The notes below the pieces were generated by a model. The model was not told the origin of the DNA. It worked only from the letters and a program-made list of their open reading frames with translations, and made no database searches. Positions 43,820 to 52,358 of a stretch of 64,000 nucleotides of DNA are shown here, in pieces (the stretch's first letter is position 1; each line of letters begins with the position of its first letter). Source of the DNA: Hymenobacter setariae (GTDB lineage Bacteria; Bacteroidota; Bacteroidia; Cytophagales; Hymenobacteraceae); contig NZ_VMRJ01000003.1 in the NCBI RefSeq assembly GCF_007713685.1, positions 837,044 through 901,043 on the forward strand, given 5' to 3'. Position numbers and translations under genes: made by a program.

Positions 43820-44659
43820 CTAGGTCAGGTGGGCAGCCCGCCCAGCGCCGCTGAGCTGCTGCCCAAACTGGCGCTGGGTTTCGCGCACCCGTTGGTAGAG
43901 CGCGGCCGACACGGGCAGCTCGCCGTACCAAGCGTACTCAAACTGCCGGGTGAGCTCGGCAAAAGCGGGGCGGGCGGTGGGCTGGCTGGCGGCCAGCTCG
44001 CGCAGGTAGGTCTGGTTGGTTTTATCGGGCTGCCAGGCAATAAAATCGCGGTCGGTGAGCTGCTTGAGGAGCTGCAAGTAACCTAGGCGCACGGCCAGGC
44101 GTAGGTTGCCGGCCGTCTCGGCCTGGGCCAGGGCGTCGGCAAAGTTCAGCTCATGAATATTCTCCTGGCCCATTTCGTAGGCCAGCGGCAGCGCGCGCGG
44201 CGCGCGGCCAAATACCTTGGTAATGTCGACTTGCAGCAGCTTGAGCACGGCAAAAATGAGTGTAGCACCCATCAGGCCATACCACAGCGTATTCCAAACA
44301 AGATGGCCGCCCCGGGTGTCCAGTAGCCGACTGAGGTGGTCCCATATCCAGCTCAGCAGGCGGTCCCATAGGCTAGGGTTGGCTGGGGTCTCCGTCACGT
44401 CGGTATACTGAAACTCGTGCTGCTGGCTGAGCTCTTGCAGGCGTGCGGCGGCCGGGCGGCGCAGGGGCGGCTGCGCCGCTGCGTCGGCGGGGAGGGACGT
44501 GGCCAGCAAGCTATCGGCTGGGGGAGGGGTACGCCGCTGCCACACGCGCCGCCCCGGCTGGGGCGCAGCTAGTACCGAGCCGGCCAGCAGCAGCAAAACT
44601 AGGCAACTAGCCAGGCCCTGTCTACGGCAGCTGTGGGCGCTAGTAACTGCCTTCTTCAT
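43820..44659 (-). CDS. DUF4129 domain-containing membrane protein
   Basis: The 279-residue product has a signal peptide (to about 32), a Pro/Arg-rich linker, one membrane helix (about 120-143) and a C-terminal DUF4129 domain. That domain contains NFADALAQAETAGNLRLAVRLGYLQLLKQL and FAELTRQFEYAWYGE. DUF4129 often appears at the C-terminus of transglutaminase-like proteins and in MoxR clusters. It overlaps the next gene upstream by 20 nt. Confidence 0.88.
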   Translation of the reverse strand: MKKAVTSAHSCRRQGLASCLVLLLLAGSVLAAPQPGRRVWQRRTPPPADSLLATSLPADAAAQPPLRRPAAARLQELSQQHEFQYTDVTETPANPSLWDRLLSWIWDHLSRLLDTRGGHLVWNTLWYGLMGATLIFAVLKLLQVDITKVFGRAPRALPLAYEMGQENIHELNFADALAQAETAGNLRLAVRLGYLQLLKQLTDRDFIAWQPDKTNQTYLRELAASQPTARPAFAELTRQFEYAWYGELPVSAALYQRVRETQRQFGQQLSGAGRAAHLT

Positions 44660-45590
44660 CGGGCTGAAAATAGCTGGATTGCGCTTCCGGTTGGGCGTTG
44701 GCCTGTCCTAGCTTATCGACGAGCAAGCGTAGTCCTACACCTTCCTTGAGCTCGACTAGGTTGAAATACTGAAACGCGATGGCCAGCATCACCGGCGTAT
44801 ACAGTAGCAGCGAAAGCAGCCCCGAAAAAGCGCTGAGAACTACCAGCATCGATGACTTACCGTCCGACCTCAACAGTAGAGAATTGATACCCCCAAATAG
44901 CGCCGTCATAATACCCACGGTGGCAAACATGAAGTAGATGATGAGCAGCATCACGGCTATCAAGCCAAAGGTTGACCACCATTTACCACTGGTGAGGCTC
45001 AGGCAGCGGCTGATAGTAGTGCTGAAGCCTGTGTTTTCCAGCACTTTTACCACAAAAAACAAACTAACTACTACGCTTAAGTAAATGCCCGGCACCAGCA
45101 GCAGTAATAGGCCAAGGGCAATGAGAATCCAGATGCCATAGAGCGAGAAAAACGTGCTAAGGAACTGGCGTTTCACCACTTCCCACACGTCGGCTACCGT
45201 CACGGAGGCGTCTTCCTGAGCCGGGTACACGCAGCATAGCAGGTAGCCGTACACGCTCAAAATGAGCACTGCGTGCAGGGCCACGGCTACTACATTATTG
45301 AGCAGGTAAAGCGGCGATTGCAGCATGGTACTATACGCAGCAAAGCGGCCCGATAAATAGCCACTCCCGCTCGAGTACCGATAGCCGGCCTGCTGAATGG
45401 TGCTCAGTGTCTGCGACTGTAGCACGGCACCTAGGATGCCCTGCACCAAGGCTATTGGCACTGCCAAGTAGAGCAGCACCTGGCCCAGCGGTCGCCAGTG
45501 CGCGCCCATAAACTCGAAAGTGGCAGATATTTTCTGCCCAAAATCGCGCTGCTGCCAGAAGTCGGCGGGTTTTGTAAAGGTGTTACGCAT
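44640..45590 (-). CDS. Six-helix membrane protein of the MoxR cluster, unknown function
   Basis: The 316-residue product starts with a soluble segment (FTKPADFWQQRDFGQKISATFEFM). It has about six hydrophobic helices, including VLLYLAVPIALVQGILGAVL and IWILIALGLLLLLVPGIYLSV, and a short acidic tail. It resembles membrane domains annotated beside DUF4129 genes in Bacteroidota; I cannot name a function. It overlaps the DUF4129 gene by 20 nt and follows the SpoIIM gene by 34 nt. Confidence 0.75.
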   Translation of the reverse strand: MRNTFTKPADFWQQRDFGQKISATFEFMGAHWRPLGQVLLYLAVPIALVQGILGAVLQSQTLSTIQQAGYRYSSGSGYLSGRFAAYSTMLQSPLYLLNNVVAVALHAVLILSVYGYLLCCVYPAQEDASVTVADVWEVVKRQFLSTFFSLYGIWILIALGLLLLLVPGIYLSVVVSLFFVVKVLENTGFSTTISRCLSLTSGKWWSTFGLIAVMLLIIYFMFATVGIMTALFGGINSLLLRSDGKSSMLVVLSAFSGLLSLLLYTPVMLAIAFQYFNLVELKEGVGLRLLVDKLGQANAQPEAQSSYFQPDEEGSY

Positions 45591-45624
45591 AACTAGCTAC
45601 TTGTATTAAAAAGAAGAAATATGC

Positions 45625-46590
45625 TTAGTTGAGTGGTGCCTCGACCAGCACCGCACGCCGCTGCACCAGGCGCGGGTAAATGCCAAAGTACCAAATGATA
45701 AAGGCTGCTGAGCCGCCGATAATAGTTAAGCTCAGGGCCACCGGCATCTCGGTATGGCGCGTCACGAAGCTTTCTAGAAAAGCTGCCACTACAATAACCG
45801 GCGTTAGCCCTAGGGCGAGCTTCACGGCGTCGCGGGCAGCGCGGGCCAATGACTCGCGCCGCGAGTAAGTGCCCGGAAATAATAGCCCGCCGCCTAGGAT
45901 AAACCCTGCTCCGCCCGCCAACACGATGCTCGGTATCTCGAGCGTGCCGTGTATCCAAATGGTGAGCAGCGAAGGCAGTAGCACATGCTCCTGGTAAAAG
46001 AAATATTGGAAGCCGCCTAGCATCACCCCGTTCACAAACAGCGAGTGCAGCGTGCCGATGCCTAGCGTGAGCCCTAGGGCAAACGTGCGCAAGGCCACCA
46101 GCAGATTATTGGTCCCAATGCCAATAAACATCAGCGACGAAGGCCCCGACTTGTAAATGGCCATTGGGTCGCCCTTGCGAATGTTGTGCAGCGTTTGGTT
46201 TACGTATTCATCACCCACCACTACACGCAGAAAATTCTGGTCGTAGGCCGCTGACAGGACACCTAGGGCCGTGAACAGTAAAAACAGCCCGCAGGCCCAG
46301 GCCAGTGCCTGCTGGTGCCGGGCCACTACCAGCGGCACTTCCGTGGCCCAAAAATGCGCCAGCCGGTGCCGCTGTTCGGGCTTATTGCGATACAGCGACT
46401 GGTGGAGCTTGCTAGTAAGAGTATTGAGGTAGGCCGTAGTGGACGAGGCCGGGTAAAAAGTTTGCGCGTAAGCCAGGTCGTCAGTGAGGCTAATGAAACG
46501 AGCGGCCAGCTCGTCGGGACTAGCCGGTGGCTGGGTTTCGTACTGCTGCCAGCGGGCTTGATTTTGGCGCAGAAAAGCGGCTTCGCGCAT
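45625..46590 (-). CDS. Stage II sporulation protein M-like (SpoIIM/DUF95) membrane protein
   Basis: The 321-residue product has a soluble helical N-terminus (MREAAFLRQNQARWQQYE) and at least five membrane helices. The motifs FALGLTLGIGTLHSLFVNGVMLG and WIHGTLEIPSIVLAGGAGF are diagnostic of the family. In non-spore-formers it goes with RDD, DUF4129 and MoxR genes. It is the first gene of the cluster on the minus strand, divergent from RDD. A TACCTTTA sequence at 46612-46619 may be its -7 box. Confidence 0.9.
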   Translation of the reverse strand: MREAAFLRQNQARWQQYETQPPASPDELAARFISLTDDLAYAQTFYPASSTTAYLNTLTSKLHQSLYRNKPEQRHRLAHFWATEVPLVVARHQQALAWACGLFLLFTALGVLSAAYDQNFLRVVVGDEYVNQTLHNIRKGDPMAIYKSGPSSLMFIGIGTNNLLVALRTFALGLTLGIGTLHSLFVNGVMLGGFQYFFYQEHVLLPSLLTIWIHGTLEIPSIVLAGGAGFILGGGLLFPGTYSRRESLARAARDAVKLALGLTPVIVVAAFLESFVTRHTEMPVALSLTIIGGSAAFIIWYFGIYPRLVQRRAVLVEAPLN

Positions 46591-46686
46591 AAGTCGGCAA
46601 GGTTTAGGCCTTAAAGGTAGGCAGCCGCTGGTGGCAGCTAAAGCTGCCCGGTGTATTTTTCGGACCTATTTACTTCCGGCTACTTT

Positions 46687-47448
46687 ATGGCTACTATTCG
46701 CATTCATACCACGCAAAATGTCACCCTCGAATATGAGGTCGGCAGCATCGGCGACCGCATCGTGGCCACCCTAATTGACTCCTTGGTGCTGGTGGCCTGG
46801 GCCGTGCTGTGGGGCCTTATTTTCCGAAGCGTAGACTCTGATGCGGGCAGCCACGAGCCCACAGATTGGAGTAGCGCTGCAGGCATCATCGCCATCATTA
46901 TTATTGCTTGTATCGTAGCGCCTTTCGTCTTTTACAGCTTGGCCAGCGAAATCTTTTTCAATGGCCAAAGCTTGGGCAAAAAGGCCCGCCACCTGCGCGT
47001 GGTGCGCCTCGACGGCACCGCTCCGCGCCTAGGCGACTATTTTTTGCGCTGGCTGCTGCGCCTTGTCGATTTGTATCTACCCTTCGCGGGCGGCTTGGTG
47101 GCCATCATCACCATTGCCGTCAATGGCAAAGGCCAGCGCCTAGGCGACATGGCCGCCGGCACCACCGTTGTGAGTACCAAGGCGCCTACCAGTGTGCTAC
47201 CCGACCTAGGGCCGCCACTACCCGAAGACTACCAGCCGGTGTTTCCGCAGGCGGCCGACCTTAGCGATTACGATGTGGCTTTGCTGCACCAGCTGCTGAG
47301 CCGCAGCCTACAACACGGCAACTACGTGCTGCTCAACGAAACAGCCAATAAAATAAAAGGACTGCTGCACGTGCAAAGCAATATGTCCGACGAAGCATTT
47401 TTGCGCACCGTGCTGCGCGACCACGCGCACCTAGCAGCCACTGCATAA
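46687..47448 (+). CDS. RDD family membrane protein
   Basis: The 253-residue product begins MATIRIHTTQNVTLEYEVGSIGDRIVATLIDSLVL, with the RDD residues in GDRIVATLID. Three or four helices follow (about 25-45, 65-90, 125-150), with GQSLGKKARHLRVVRLDG and GQRLGDMAAGTTVV. The last 70 residues are soluble. The ATG at 46687 is chosen over 46651 because the family motif begins there. It is divergent from spoIIM and belongs to the same functional cluster. Confidence 0.9.
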   Translation: MATIRIHTTQNVTLEYEVGSIGDRIVATLIDSLVLVAWAVLWGLIFRSVDSDAGSHEPTDWSSAAGIIAIIIIACIVAPFVFYSLASEIFFNGQSLGKKARHLRVVRLDGTAPRLGDYFLRWLLRLVDLYLPFAGGLVAIITIAVNGKGQRLGDMAAGTTVVSTKAPTSVLPDLGPPLPEDYQPVFPQAADLSDYDVALLHQLLSRSLQHGNYVLLNETANKIKGLLHVQSNMSDEAFLRTVLRDHAHLAATA

Positions 47449-47483
47449 AAAGGAAAGACCTAGGGCTTGGCTGGATGCAAGAA

Positions 47484-48155
47484 TTAGCGCCGCTCAATGG
47501 CTATGGCCGTAACAGTAACGGCGTCTGTAAATGGACCTGAAAGCGGGGCTGCCGCCTGAGTATGCGTTTTTTTGTATTCATCAAGGCTACGGGCGGTTGC
47601 CGTTTCAAAGTGCACCCGTAAATAAAAGCGGGCAGCCCTAGCTTGCCCTAGGTAAATAGCCGGAATCCAGCGGCTAGGCAGCTGCTGTAGCATCCGCCAT
47701 ACCTCTTGGTCGCAGGCTGGTGACAAACTACTCAATACAGTATAATCACTAGTACTTCCATCGGGCTGTACTACGTAAGAGATTAACACGTCTCCCTGCC
47801 TATGTTCCTGCAATGCTGCAACAGGATACCGAAGCCCCTTGCTCAACTCTTGGCGGCGGGCAGCGCGGCTGCCTAGCAAGCCGGGAGCCCGGGTTGGGTG
47901 CACTAGTTGCCACGTATCGTTGATGCGCAACTCATAGCGTGCTGTATCGGGCCGGCGATAGTTAATGCGTCTTGAATCGTAGTTCATGCGCAACTCAAGC
48001 TGACCCGTTTCATCCAGATAGTTCCAGATACCCGTCGGCTGCCCCTTGGTAAGGGTACCTCGCTCGAACTTGGTAGCAATATTGACAATCTGACCAAAAG
48101 ATAATGTGCTGACCAATAACAGAAAAAGTGTCGTGGCATAGTACTTCATCAACAT
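47484..48155 (-). CDS. TonB C-terminal-domain-like exported protein
   Basis: The 223-residue product has a signal peptide (KYYATTLFLLLVSTLSFGQ) and an N-terminal MORN-like stretch (GTLTKGQPTGIWNYLDETGQ). From about residue 105 a TonB-C-like domain follows (LRYPVAALQEHRQGDVLISYVVQPDGS). In Bacteroidota such proteins often lack the TonB membrane anchor and have no known partner. Start is the first in-frame ATG at 48155; a second is at 48149. Confidence 0.75.
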   Translation of the reverse strand: MLMKYYATTLFLLLVSTLSFGQIVNIATKFERGTLTKGQPTGIWNYLDETGQLELRMNYDSRRINYRRPDTARYELRINDTWQLVHPTRAPGLLGSRAARRQELSKGLRYPVAALQEHRQGDVLISYVVQPDGSTSDYTVLSSLSPACDQEVWRMLQQLPSRWIPAIYLGQARAARFYLRVHFETATARSLDEYKKTHTQAAAPLSGPFTDAVTVTAIAIERR

Positions 48156-48167
48156 AGTGCGTGCCAA

Positions 48168-48201
48168 CAAAAAGGGTAGGCTGTAAAAGTACAGCCTACC
48201 C
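48168..48201 (-). terminator. Terminator after the GNAT-nitrilase gene
   Basis: A 12-bp perfect stem (GGGTAGGCTGTA at 48174-48185 with 48190-48201) has a 4-nt loop, followed on the minus strand by TTTTTG. Confidence 0.85.
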
Positions 48202-48234
48202 TATGTAACACACTTGAAAATGAGCCGCTAGGCC

Positions 48235-49968
48235 CTACCCGGCTGCAATAGCCTTGCGGCGGCTGAGCTTAGTTGCTGGCTGGCGTTCTTCGCCTTGGGC
48301 CAGCAACTCTTCGTCGCGGGCAGAATCGGCTTTTTTCACCCAGCTCAGGCCGTACAGGTCTTTGCGGCGGTCGCGCAGGTTGCGCACGGCGCCGCTAGTG
48401 TTCAAGTCCTTCAGCAGGTCGAGGTCAAGGTCGGCGATGAGCGTCATCTCCGTATTAGGCGTGGCCTCGGCCACGATGGCATCGTGCGGGAAGGCAAAGT
48501 CGCTGGGGCTGAACACAGCCGACTGCGAGTACTGAATGTCCATATTTTCGACCCTAGGCAGGTTGCCTACCGAGCCAGTGATGGCCACATAGCACTCATT
48601 CTCGATGGCGCGAGCCTGGGCGCAAATACGCACGCGCTGGTACGCGTTCTTGGTGTCTGTCCAAAAGGGTACGAACAATATCTTCATGCCCTCATCGCTC
48701 AGAATGCGGCTTAGCTCGGGGAACTCCGCATCGTAGCAAATCAGAATGCCTATTTTACCAAAATCGGTGTCGAAGCACTTGATTTTGTCGCCCCCGCGCA
48801 TGCCCCAGTAGCTGGCCTCGTCGGGCGTTACGTGCAGCTTATACTGCTCGTCTACAGTACCATCGCGGCGGCATAAGTAGCTAACGTTATATAGCTTGCC
48901 ATCTTCGTAAACTGGCATCGAACCCGCAATGACGTTGATGTTGTAGCTCACCGCCAGCTCCATCATCCGCGTCTTGATAGGCTCGGTAAAAGCCGCCATG
49001 CCCCGGATAGAAGCTGCCGCCGACTCCTCATTGACGAGCGCCATCATGGGAGCATTAAAAAACTCCGGAAACAGCACACAGTCAGCCTTGTAGCCGCTCA
49101 CGGTGTCTACAAAGAACTCGATTTGCTGAAAGAAGTCTTCTAGGCTCTTGGTGGCGCGCATCTGCCACTGCACAATGCCAATGCGCACGTTCGACTTGGG
49201 GTTACCAATAAGCTTGTCAAACTCCTCGTCGTAATACACATTAATCCACTCTAGCAGCGTGGCATAAGCCTTGGATTCTGAGTCATAAGGCAGATACCCG
49301 CGGATAATCTTGCGCACATAAAACTCGTTGGAGAGCTGGAAGGTGAGGATGGGGTCAACCAGTTCTTTGTTGCGCACCATCTCCACGTACTTGGCGGGCG
49401 TCATCTCGTTGGCGTAGGCGGCATAGCCGGGAATACGGCCCCCAGCCACCATGGCGCGCAGGTTTAGGTTCTCGCACAGCTCTTTGCGGGCATCATAGAG
49501 GCGGCGACCTAGGCGCAGGCTGCGGTACTCGGGGTCCACAAAAACATCGACGCCGTAGAGCGTGTCGCCTTCTGCGTCGTGGGTGTCAAACTTGCCATTG
49601 CCCGTGATTTTAGCGTAGGTATGCTTGTCGCCAAACTTGCTGTAGTCCACGATAATAGCCAACGCAGCGGCTACCACCTGTCCATTGTCCTCGATGCAAA
49701 TCTGGCCCTCCGGAAACTTGCGCAGCAGGGCATTGTATTCGTCCTGCGACCAAGCGCCCTCCATATTGGAGTACACCTTTTCCATGATGGCCTTGATAGG
49801 CTTAAAATCATTGCGGCGTAGCTGGCGAAGTACCAGCTTGTGGGCCGGTACGGCAGTGGGGGTCAAGCGCTCGTCAATAGCGGCCGTAGCCGGACCCAGC
49901 TTGTTGCCTTTTTTGTGATGCGTGCCGCCGGGTGTGGCTTTGTTGACGGTATCGGAAGAAGTAGCCAT
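48235..49968 (-). CDS. GNAT acetyltransferase-nitrilase fusion protein
   Basis: The 577-residue protein has an N-terminal GNAT domain (about 45-225; acetyl-CoA loop near VDPEYRSLRLGRRLYDARKE) and a C-terminal carbon-nitrogen hydrolase domain (about 260-545). The hydrolase triad is visible: Glu in VLFPEFFNAP, Lys in YKLHVTPDE and Cys411 in GILICYDAEFPELS. This two-domain architecture is recurrent in bacteria and usually annotated as bifunctional; the substrate is unknown. It is a single gene with its own terminator. Confidence 0.93.
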   Translation of the reverse strand: MATSSDTVNKATPGGTHHKKGNKLGPATAAIDERLTPTAVPAHKLVLRQLRRNDFKPIKAIMEKVYSNMEGAWSQDEYNALLRKFPEGQICIEDNGQVVAAALAIIVDYSKFGDKHTYAKITGNGKFDTHDAEGDTLYGVDVFVDPEYRSLRLGRRLYDARKELCENLNLRAMVAGGRIPGYAAYANEMTPAKYVEMVRNKELVDPILTFQLSNEFYVRKIIRGYLPYDSESKAYATLLEWINVYYDEEFDKLIGNPKSNVRIGIVQWQMRATKSLEDFFQQIEFFVDTVSGYKADCVLFPEFFNAPMMALVNEESAAASIRGMAAFTEPIKTRMMELAVSYNINVIAGSMPVYEDGKLYNVSYLCRRDGTVDEQYKLHVTPDEASYWGMRGGDKIKCFDTDFGKIGILICYDAEFPELSRILSDEGMKILFVPFWTDTKNAYQRVRICAQARAIENECYVAITGSVGNLPRVENMDIQYSQSAVFSPSDFAFPHDAIVAEATPNTEMTLIADLDLDLLKDLNTSGAVRNLRDRRKDLYGLSWVKKADSARDEELLAQGEERQPATKLSRRKAIAAG

Positions 49969-50091
49969 AAATTAACTAAAAATGCAGTAGCAAGAAGCCA
50001 AGTAGTACGTTGTTAGCTTTTTGTAAAGTTTTAAGCACCTAGCTAGCAGCCAGCAGCTAAAATCGCTACCTAGGTCAAAATTACCCTTAAA

Positions 50092-50121
50092 AAAGCCCGC
50101 TGGCTAGGGCCAACGGGCTTT
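50092..50121. terminator. Terminator after the acyltransferase gene
   Basis: AAAGCCCG (50092-50099) plus TGGC pair with GCCA and CGGGCTTT (50114-50121) around a 4-nt loop. T-runs are present on both strands; it serves the minus-strand gene ending at 50242. Confidence 0.75.
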
Positions 50122-50241
50122 ACAACAGCTAAACGAGCCGATAGGTGCAGAAGGTTACTTGCGGCCTGGGCAGTTTGCGTCACCCGCATAGCGATAGGGG
50201 AGTAGGCGCGGGAGGGGAGTTTTGTAAAGGCCCAGCAAAAA

Positions 50242-51393
50242 CTAAGGCTGCGTTCGTAAAAGGCGCTTTGTCAAAAATTTGCGCGTAGGCTCATCATACA
50301 GCTTCAGGCACAAGTAAGCCAGTAAGATAGAGCCGATAACGAGCGCGGCGGCACCAGGGAAAGATTGCTCGAAGGTGAGATTATTGTTCTTAACCCACGC
50401 GTAGTACAAGTAGATGAATGGGTAATGCACCATGTACAAAGGGTAAGAAATGTCGCCTAGGAACTTGCACACGCGGGTTGTCGCACTATCCGTAGTCTTG
50501 CCGGAAGCACCTAGGTATACTAGCAACGGAAAGAATACGACGCAGCAAAGGGTATCATATAAGCCGTTCAGCCAGAGGTGTTCGCTGCCGCCAATTCGTG
50601 GTATCGCGGCTAGCACAACAATCGCCAAGCCGCCCAGCCAAAAGGCGCCCTTTACTCTAACAGGCACAAACACACGCGATAGCAGCAAGCCGGCCGAAAA
50701 TGAAAAAAGCAGCCGCAAAAAGCCGCCCAGCATATTGTCTGGGGTCAGCGCAAAGCCGACGCAGATATCGCCGTAGGGCCCCCAGATGGCAAAGGCAGCC
50801 AGGCCGCAGCCGGCAGCTAGCACCAAGGTTGCCAGCGCTTTGGTCGGAAGCTTGCGAAGAAAAAGCGCGTACAGGAGGGTGCCGATATATTCGAAAAGCA
50901 ACGACCAGCTTGGGCCATTCAAAGGAAACATCTCGCCAACGCCCCGAATCTCGAAGCTGGGAGCGGCCGGGATTAAGCCTGCGTTTAATAGTGTGGCGAC
51001 AAGCAACCTAGGGCCCGATACTTTGGAAACATCCCAGGCAGCGCAGCCCTGAAAGTAAAAAATGCCCGCGCCGATGATGGCCCCCATTATAACCATCGGG
51101 TGCAAGCGAATAAATCGGCGTTTGAGAAACGCCTTGATAGTCAGGGTGCTCCATCGGTCGTCGTAAGCATAACCCACAACAAAGCCCGATAGAATAAAAA
51201 AGAAATCGACCGCCAAATACCCGTGGTTTATCCGTTGGTCTACATGGCTGGTTGCGTAGGCTTCGAATAAGTGAAAGCACACCACCGTAATTGCTGCCAC
51301 GCCCCGCAGGCCATCAAGGATGGTGTAGTGCGGCTTGGTATCCGTGAATGCGGCAGAAACTTTGTTTTCTGGGGCTGCTATCAAACTTGTCAT
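50242..51393 (-). CDS. Acyltransferase family 3 membrane protein
   Basis: The 383-residue product has about ten helices and family marks: HYTILDGLRGVAAITVVCFHLFEAY with the catalytic His, AVDFFFILSGFVVGYAYDDR, and LKRRFIRLHPM. Such enzymes transfer acetyl or other acyl groups to carbohydrates of the envelope. The ATG at 51393 is chosen; an upstream GTG at 51435 would place the N-terminus inside a perfect inverted repeat. Confidence 0.9.
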   Translation of the reverse strand: MTSLIAAPENKVSAAFTDTKPHYTILDGLRGVAAITVVCFHLFEAYATSHVDQRINHGYLAVDFFFILSGFVVGYAYDDRWSTLTIKAFLKRRFIRLHPMVIMGAIIGAGIFYFQGCAAWDVSKVSGPRLLVATLLNAGLIPAAPSFEIRGVGEMFPLNGPSWSLLFEYIGTLLYALFLRKLPTKALATLVLAAGCGLAAFAIWGPYGDICVGFALTPDNMLGGFLRLLFSFSAGLLLSRVFVPVRVKGAFWLGGLAIVVLAAIPRIGGSEHLWLNGLYDTLCCVVFFPLLVYLGASGKTTDSATTRVCKFLGDISYPLYMVHYPFIYLYYAWVKNNNLTFEQSFPGAAALVIGSILLAYLCLKLYDEPTRKFLTKRLLRTQP

Positions 51394-51427
51394 AGGAATA
51401 CTAGAGCTAACGCAGGATGCACCGATG

Positions 51428-51487
51428 CTAAGCACTTGCGCCGAGCCAAGGCTGCAAGGTACAGCTTGACTCGGCGCAAGTGCTTAG
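51428..51487. repeat. Perfect 18-bp inverted repeat upstream of the acyltransferase gene
   Basis: CTAAGCACTTGCGCCGAG (51428-51445) and its exact complement (51470-51487) enclose 24 nt that can pair further (CAAGGCTG with CAGCTTG). There is no T-run on either side. Confidence 0.75.
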
Positions 51488-51544
51488 GATAATCTAGTAA
51501 GGTGATGCAGTCCCCCGGCTGTCTTCGGCGGGCTAATTCTAGTG

Positions 51545-52213
51545 CTATACGCCGTGCATTTCAGGTACGGCCTCGTCGGGCATGGGCACCACTAGCCGGC
51601 CCGCCGTAGCCGCCCTAATCTGGTCTACGCTTACGCCGGGCGCCCGCTCGCGCAGCACAAAGCCGTCGGGCGTGACATCAAGCACAGCTAGTTCGGTCAC
51701 AATTTTCTTCACGCAGTGCAAGCCAGTGAGGGGCAGCGTGCAGTTGGGTAGCAGCTTGCTGCTGCCGTCGCGGGCCACGTGTTGCATGGCCACGATAATG
51801 TTTTTGGCCGAGGCTACCAGGTCCATGGCGCCGCCCATGCCCTTCACCATTTTGCCCGGAATCTTCCAGTTGGCGATGTCGCCGCGCTCACTTACTTCCA
51901 TAGCCCCTAGGATGGTAAGGTCGACGTGCTCGCCGCGAATCATGCCGAATGAGTCGGCCGATGAAAACAGACTAGAGCCGGGTAGTGTGGTCACCGTCTG
52001 CTTGCCGGCATTGATGAGGTCAGCATCTACCTCGGCTTCGGTCGGGAAGGGACCCATGCCGAGCAGGCCGTTTTCGCTTTGCAGCTCCGCATTGATGCCC
52101 GCCGGAATGTAGTTGGCCACCAGCGTCGGAATGCCGATGCCTAGGTTGACGTAGGAGTTATTGGGCACTTCTTGCGCGATGCGCCGCGCAATGCCGTGTT
52201 TGTCTAAAGGCAT
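51545..52213 (-). CDS. scoB: 3-oxoacid CoA-transferase subunit B
   Basis: The 222-residue product is the beta subunit of a class I CoA-transferase. The catalytic Glu47 stands in [13 protein letters not shown], and [11 protein letters not shown] precedes it. It moves CoA between succinyl-CoA and acetoacetate-type acids in the cytoplasm. The alpha subunit gene lies at 53795-54490 on the same strand, with an unrelated hydrolase gene between. Substrate preference is not readable. Confidence 0.93.
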   Translation of the reverse strand: MPLDKHGIARRIAQEVPNNSYVNLGIGIPTLVANYIPAGINAELQSENGLLGMGPFPTEAEVDADLINAGKQTVTTLPGSSLFSSADSFGMIRGEHVDLTILGAMEVSERGDIANWKIPGKMVKGMGGAMDLVASAKNIIVAMQHVARDGSSKLLPNCTLPLTGLHCVKKIVTELAVLDVTPDGFVLRERAPGVSVDQIRAATAGRLVVPMPDEAVPEMHGV

Positions 52214-52245
52214 GGGTGGGGATGGTAAGGAAGAAGGTTAAAAAC

Positions 52246-52342
52246 AGCTGCCATGCAGCGCGTAGCAAAGCATTTCGCCTGGCGCAGTAAACGCTACCAT
52301 TTGTTAACGGCAGCACGCGGGATACTTTGCGCCCCATGACGA
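52246..52342. repeat. Palindromic intergenic repeat, copy B
   Basis: The left arm CCATGCAGCGCGTAGCAAAG and the right arm GCAGCACGCGGGATACTTTG...CATGACG resemble copies A and C with more changes. It lies between scoB and the serine hydrolase gene. Confidence 0.65.
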
Positions 52343-52358
52343 CCGTGAAAAGATGTAA

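Noticed and set aside
43794..43931. N-terminal extension of the glycosyltransferase
   Set aside because: It overlaps the DUF4129 gene, and the family N-terminus begins at the ATG at 43793.
51428..51487. Perfect inverted repeat as a rho-independent terminator
   Set aside because: There is no T-run on either strand after the stem.
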